A DNA stretch of 23,203 nt from JARRLC01 sp050290865 (lineage in GTDB: Bacteria; Pseudomonadota; Alphaproteobacteria; Rhizobiales; Rhodomicrobiaceae). The notes beneath the pieces were generated by a model that made no database searches, had not been told where the DNA came from, and was given only the letters and a program-made list of their open reading frames with translations. Of this stretch, positions 22,257-23,203 are shown one piece after another. The stretch covers positions 1 through 23,203 of the forward strand of contig JBNKIW010000040.1 in the NCBI GenBank assembly GCA_050290865.1, read 5' to 3'. How positions within the stretch are numbered: the stretch's first letter is position 1; every line of letters begins with the position of its first letter. The position numbers and the translations under genes are program-made.

Positions 22257-22628
22257 TCAGTAGACCAGGACGTTTGTTGCCGCGATGCACTCGGCGACGA
22301 ACGTGGCGGCTCCCGCGACTCCGGCGCCATCGATGAGGTCTTCCTGAGTGATCTCGCGTGCCTGCGCGCACGGACCACAGACATACATCTTGCCGCCCCC
22401 CTCGACGTAGGTCTGCATCAACTCGGCCAGTGCCGGGAACCCTGACGCCGCTACGTGGTCGGCCATGCCCTTCTTCACCAGAAACGCGCCGTTACCCTGG
22501 AAGCCCATGATGACGTCTTTGTCCAGCGCAAGCGCGGTCGTGGCCATCACGAAAGGGACGGTCGCCAGTTCAGGATCCTCGGGGCCGTGCGTAACCAGGA
22601 ACACAAGCTTCTGCTTTTCGTCGGCCAT
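22257..22628 (-). CDS. DsrE-family protein
   Basis: A 123-residue soluble alpha/beta protein of the DsrE/DsrF/YchN family, whose members act in sulfur relay or as small regulators. The fold start KLVFLVTHGPEDPELATVPF, the middle DVIMGFQGNGAFLVKKG and the motif KMYVCGPCAQAREITQEDL are characteristic. Cys84 and Cys87 (VCGPC) are candidates for a persulfide or redox site; Cys114 is also present. A strong AGGAGG site precedes the ATG. The gene stands alone, converging on the Sel1-type gene with 199 bases between them and no neighbouring dsr, tus or rhodanese genes. Its pathway is therefore open. Confidence 0.85.
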   Translation of the reverse strand: MADEKQKLVFLVTHGPEDPELATVPFVMATTALALDKDVIMGFQGNGAFLVKKGMADHVAASGFPALAELMQTYVEGGGKMYVCGPCAQAREITQEDLIDGAGVAGAATFVAECIAATNVLVY

Positions 22629-23203
22629 GTCTGCCTCCTCATTTCGTCAAAGTGTTGCTGAAGATCGGAAAGGCAGGCGTAGCCGGTACTCTCGCCTCTT
22701 CGGCTGCTCATTCCGCCTGCCGACCGTCACGATGATTTCAAATCAATCTTCGTTGCTTCCAATCCGCCTCCGCCCTCTTCAAGGGCACTACCGTCAGCGG
22801 GCGCCACATAAAGCGACCTCGATCATGTCTACATTGAGGCCTCCCGACAGCGCGAAGGAGCGGCAGTGTACGCGTCGTCAGTGTCAATCGGCGCGCAGGA
22901 TCGGCCCCCGATCGGCGTCGAATTTTCGCCCCCTCTCTGCGGGACGCCGCCGCCCATAAGGCAGGTATTTCAACGGCTGAAAATTCTACGGAAGACGCAT
23001 GCGCTTGATCGCTCTCTGACCGTAGGGGGGACTCCCCCATTCGCGCTAACTTACCAAGCGGACATTTTGGTACTGGCGTCGTCGAGGTGGTTCGGCGATA
23101 TGTCGCTGGAGTGCGGATGCTTGAGTTTTCAGCGCCTCAAGGCCTGGACTTGGCATTATTGCGGCCATCAGCGCGCGAGCGGCGAGCCGCAGGACACGCC
23201 AGC
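22629..23203. other. Right-hand segment with no convincing gene
   Basis: I see no supported gene in these 575 bases. They contain a 13-base interrupted palindrome TGATTTCAAATCA (22733-22745), an inverted repeat GAATTTTC/GAAAATTC (22920-22927 and 22979-22986) and GGGGGACTCCCCC near 23025-23038. A minus-strand frame is open from the window edge to a TAG at 23046-23048 (51 codons, ending RRQYQNVRLVS), which could be the C-terminus of a gene that begins outside the window. Its codon use is not clearly coding, so I leave it uncalled. Confidence 0.4.

Noticed and set aside
22733..22745. FNR/FixK-type operator upstream of the DsrE gene
   Set aside because: TGATTTCAAATCA is palindromic, but the half-sites TGAT/ATCA are 5 bases apart instead of the 4 needed for TTGAT-N4-ATCAA, and it lies about 105 bases from the start codon.

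Overview
The window looks like chromosomal DNA of a GC-rich alphaproteobacterium. The best clue is synteny: a 14-gene complex I operon (nuoA to nuoN) followed on the same strand by birA, an RNase J gene and methylmalonyl-CoA epimerase (mce). That order is familiar from Alphaproteobacteria, particularly Hyphomicrobiales. I cannot name a genus.

Layout from left to right. (1) Bases 1-655 are mobile-element debris. They hold the 5' end of an IS256-family transposase running off the left edge, then a decayed IS110-family transposase N-terminus with two internal stops. (2) Bases 656-873 are non-coding, with a possible terminator for the large minus-strand operon. (3) Bases 874-19296 are one long, tightly packed minus-strand unit, transcribed right to left: nuoA, nuoB, nuoC, a FlK-like hotdog thioesterase, a 30-codon hydrophobic microprotein ORF, nuoD, nuoE, nuoF, nuoG, nuoH, nuoI, nuoJ, nuoK, nuoL, nuoM, nuoN, birA, rnj, mce. 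Many junctions overlap or are only a few bases apart. The exceptions are a 384-base nuoD-nuoE gap with REP-like hairpins and a 129-base nuoF-nuoG gap. (4) Bases 19297-19835 are a divergent intergenic region with a strikingly AT-rich stretch. (5) Bases 19836-22057, plus strand, encode an exported TAXI-type (TRAP-like) solute-binding protein and an exported protein with a C-terminal Sel1/TPR-like region. (6) A small DsrE-family gene lies convergently on the minus strand, followed by about 570 bases with no convincing gene.

The nuo genes supply all 14 core subunits of the proton-pumping NADH:quinone oxidoreductase: the NADH module EFG, the quinone-linking module BCDI and the membrane arm AHJKLMN. 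All expected iron-sulfur ligands are visible, so the enzyme looks functional. birA (biotinylation of carboxylases) and mce (methylmalonyl-CoA epimerisation) point to propionyl-CoA metabolism; rnj is RNA processing.

The most unusual part is the insert between nuoC and nuoD. It carries a thioesterase that keeps a FlK-type catalytic triad but has lost the two lid phenylalanines linked to fluoroacetyl-CoA specificity. Start-stop coupled to it is a one-helix membrane microprotein.
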